NCBI RefSeq assembly: GCF_900460065.1
Contig: NZ_UAVD01000029.1
Span: 124,001-188,000 of the forward strand
Reading direction: 5' to 3'
Source: Streptomyces griseus
GTDB lineage: Bacteria; Actinomycetota; Actinomycetes; Streptomycetales; Streptomycetaceae
Length of the DNA: 64,000 bases
Under the pieces are notes generated by a model that worked only from the letters and a program-made list of their open reading frames with translations, searched no databases and was not told where the DNA came from. Both the position numbers and the translations under genes were made by a program. This document shows, in pieces, positions 61,806 to 64,000 of this stretch (positions are counted from its first letter, which is position 1; each line of letters starts with the position of its first letter).

Positions 61806-64000
61806 GTGCGGGAAGAAGAGGCCCATTACGACATCGCCGTGATCGGCGGTGGGCTGGCGGGGACCTGCGCGGCCATAGCCGCGGCCCGGCTCGGCCGGCG
61901 TGTCGCCCTGGTGAACAACCGGCCCGTCCTGGGCGGCAACGCCAGCAGCGAGATCCGCGTCTGGGTCTGCGGCGCCTCCGCACACGGTGTGCACCGCTGG
62001 GCCCGCGAGACCGGAATCATGGGCGAGCTGTACACCGAGAACCAGTACCGCAACCCGGAGGGGAACCCCTACTACTGGGACCAGGTCGTCCTCGACGCCG
62101 TACGCGCCGAACCGAACATCGACCTCTACCTCAACACCGACGTACGCGAGGTCGACGCGAGCGGCCCCGAGGACAGCCGCGAGGTGCACTCCTGCACCGG
62201 CTGGATGATGGGATCGGAGCGCCGCATCACCTTCCACGCGCGCCAGTTCCTCGACTGCACCGGGGACGGCCTGCTCGGTCACCTCGCCGGGGCCCGCCAC
62301 CGCGTCGGCCGGGAGTCGCGGGCCGAGTTCGACGAGCCCTGGGCGCCCGACGAGGCGGACGGGGCGCTGCTCGGCTCGACGATCCTCTTCCACACCAAGG
62401 ACACGGGCCGGCCGGTGAAGTTCGTAGCGCCCGCCCACGCCAAGGACCTGTCGGACACGCCCATCCTGCGCAACCGCGTCCTGCGCACCGGCGACAACGG
62501 GTGCGACTACTGGTGGATCGAGTGGGGCGGCGAACTCGACACCGTCCACGACAACGAGCGCATCCGCGACGAGCTCCAGTCCGTGATCATGGGCATCTGG
62601 GACCACATCAAGAACTCCGGCCGCTTCCCCGACGCGGCGAACCTCACCCTGGAATGGGTCGGCAGCCTCCCCGGCAAGCGCGAGTACCGCCGCTTCCTCG
62701 GCGACTACGTACTCACCCAGCGGGACATCCTCCAGCAGCGCCAGTTCGAGGACCGGATCGCCTTCGGCGGCTGGTCCGTCGACCTCCACCCCGTCCAGGG
62801 CATGTACGCCGACGAGCCCGGCGCGCGCCAGCGGTACGCCGACGGCATCTTCCACATCCCGCTGCGCTCCCTCTACTCGGCGAACGTCACGAACCTGCAC
62901 TTCGCCGGGCGCAACATCTCCGCCACCCACATCGCCTTCGGGGCCACCCGCGTCATGGCCACCTGTGCGACGCTCGGCGAGGCCGCCGGCACCGCCGCGG
63001 CCCTGTGCGTCGCCGAGGGGCTCACGCCGCGGCAACTCGCCACCGAACGGCCGGAGCTGGTGCGCCGCACCCTGCTGCGCCAGGACGCGTCCGTGATCGG
63101 CCTCGTGGACGAGGACCCCGGCAACCTCGCCCGCACGGCCCGGGTCACCGCCTCCTCCTGGCTGACCCGGCTCGGCGCCGAACCGACCGAGGACGCGCCC
63201 GGCGCCCCCTACCCGCTCACCCGCGACCTCGCCGTGCTGCTGCCGGTCGATCCCGCGCTCGACACGGTCGACCTGCTCGTCCACGGCGCCCCGGACGGCC
63301 GGTCCCGGGAACTCACCGTGGAGCTGTGGGGCACGGGCCACCCCGAGAACGCGGTCCCCGTCGACCGGCTCCTCACCACCACGGTCACCGTCCCGCCCGG
63401 CGGCCCCCACTGGGTCACGGCCCGTCTCGACCACCACCCCGATACCCCCGGCAACGCGATCCTCACCGTGCGGGCCTGCGCGGACACGGCCCTGGTGCTC
63501 CTCCCCGAACGCGCCCACGGCGTCCTCGCGTTGCGCAGGAAGGCGGAGGGGGACGCGGCCGTCGACCACGACATCCCGGAGGAGGACGGCCAGCTGGTCC
63601 TGGAGTGGCAGGCCCGCGGGCTGCGTCGGCAGACCTTCGCCTTCCGGGCGGCCCCCCGCACCGCGGCGTTCCACCCCGAGCGGGCCGTGGGCGGATACCA
63701 GCGCCCCTACGGCGGTCCGCAGATGTGGTCCTCGGCGTCCCGGGGCGATGCCCAGTGGCTCCGGCTGGACTGGGACGACGAGCGGGAACTCACCGAGATC
63801 CGCCTGGTGTTCGACGACGACGTCGACGAGTACCTCAACAACCTGCACCGCCACCGCACCCCGTACGAGGTCATGCCGGAGCTCGTACGCGACTACCGGG
63901 TCCAGAGCCGCGACGCCGCCGGAGCGTGGCACACCCTCCTCACGGTGACGGACAACCGGCGCCGCCACCGCGTGCACGCGCTGTCGGCCGCGGACGGCGG
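61806..64000 (+). CDS. FAD-dependent oxidoreductase (FAD_oxidored family), cut by the window edge
   Basis: At least 731 residues are open, with no stop in the window. The FAD-binding beta-alpha-beta motif DIAVIGGGLAGTCAA is at residues 9-23, followed by LVNNRPVLGGNASSEIRVW, RQFLDCTGDG and LHFAGRNISATHIAFG with ATCATLGEAAGTAAAL, all typical of the PF12831 family. The C-terminal 230 residues look like a beta-rich appended domain. The GTG start has GAGGAGG 7 bases upstream. It is divergent from the sugar ABC operon and may oxidise a sugar made by the BNR protein; that is inference. Confidence 0.9.
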   Translation, partial: MREEEAHYDIAVIGGGLAGTCAAIAAARLGRRVALVNNRPVLGGNASSEIRVWVCGASAHGVHRWARETGIMGELYTENQYRNPEGNPYYWDQVVLDAVRAEPNIDLYLNTDVREVDASGPEDSREVHSCTGWMMGSERRITFHARQFLDCTGDGLLGHLAGARHRVGRESRAEFDEPWAPDEADGALLGSTILFHTKDTGRPVKFVAPAHAKDLSDTPILRNRVLRTGDNGCDYWWIEWGGELDTVHDNERIRDELQSVIMGIWDHIKNSGRFPDAANLTLEWVGSLPGKREYRRFLGDYVLTQRDILQQRQFEDRIAFGGWSVDLHPVQGMYADEPGARQRYADGIFHIPLRSLYSANVTNLHFAGRNISATHIAFGATRVMATCATLGEAAGTAAALCVAEGLTPRQLATERPELVRRTLLRQDASVIGLVDEDPGNLARTARVTASSWLTRLGAEPTEDAPGAPYPLTRDLAVLLPVDPALDTVDLLVHGAPDGRSRELTVELWGTGHPENAVPVDRLLTTTVTVPPGGPHWVTARLDHHPDTPGNAILTVRACADTALVLLPERAHGVLALRRKAEGDAAVDHDIPEEDGQLVLEWQARGLRRQTFAFRAAPRTAAFHPERAVGGYQRPYGGPQMWSSASRGDAQWLRLDWDDERELTEIRLVFDDDVDEYLNNLHRHRTPYEVMPELVRDYRVQSRDAAGAWHTLLTVTDNRRRHRVHALSAADG

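Overview
The window is GC-rich actinobacterial chromosome, most probably Streptomyces. The signs are strong third-position GC bias, frequent GTG/TTG starts, translationally coupled ATGA/GTGA overlaps, and families typical of the genus (DUF5682-VWA, DUF2264, DUF3040, CU044_5270, LuxR-type AAA regulators, MsiK-type sugar ABC systems). No rRNA, CRISPR array, intact transposase or integrase was seen.

Region 1 (1-7.3 kb): an operon of a partial upstream gene, a MoxR AAA+ ATPase, a large DUF5682 + VWA protein and a SWIM zinc-finger protein. Region 2 (7.4-18.6 kb): mostly chromosomal single genes: DUF899, a small alpha/beta hydrolase with an apparent CTG start, a Tat phosphocholine phospholipase C, a DUF2510 protein, a NarL-type two-component pair, DUF3040, DUF2264, a TauE/SafE permease, a small membrane protein and DUF309. 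Region 3 (18.7-28.2 kb): an AAA regulator with a one-base C-terminal frameshift, then tRNA-Pro(GGG). The 3' end of that tRNA and its flanking hairpin recur 6.66 kb downstream, which suggests a decayed integrated island. Between the repeats lie an ABC-2 exporter with its own histidine kinase and response regulator, an IS5-like transposase remnant, an ECF sigma factor with a CU044_5270 protein, and a DNA ligase remnant.

Region 4 (28.2-47 kb): accessory metabolism and regulators. It holds UBP zinc finger, flavodoxin-like, DUF5996, VOC and SpoIIE-phosphatase proteins; a quinone oxidoreductase with a divergent ArsR regulator; HxlR; a broken LLM/FAD-oxidase remnant in front of an intact LLM monooxygenase coupled to a LuxR/AAA regulator; SDR, metallo-beta-lactamase fold, zinc alcohol dehydrogenase, Gfo/Idh/MocA and aldo-keto reductase genes; a MarR regulator with two identical 12-bp palindromes; and an ABC-2-like membrane protein. 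Region 5 (47-56.7 kb): paired CrcB/Fluc fluoride channel genes, then a nitrogen-acquisition block: urea channel, ureA, a CbiX-like protein with a long histidine-rich tail, ureB, ureC, ureF, ureG, ureD and an ammonium transporter. There is no ureE, so the His-rich protein is a candidate nickel store or metallochaperone. Region 6 (56.7-64 kb): a carbohydrate-use cluster with a secreted BNR-repeat protein, a sugar-binding lipoprotein, two permeases, and a divergent FAD-dependent oxidoreductase running off the end of the window.

All functions come from motif and family recognition by eye; no database search was run.
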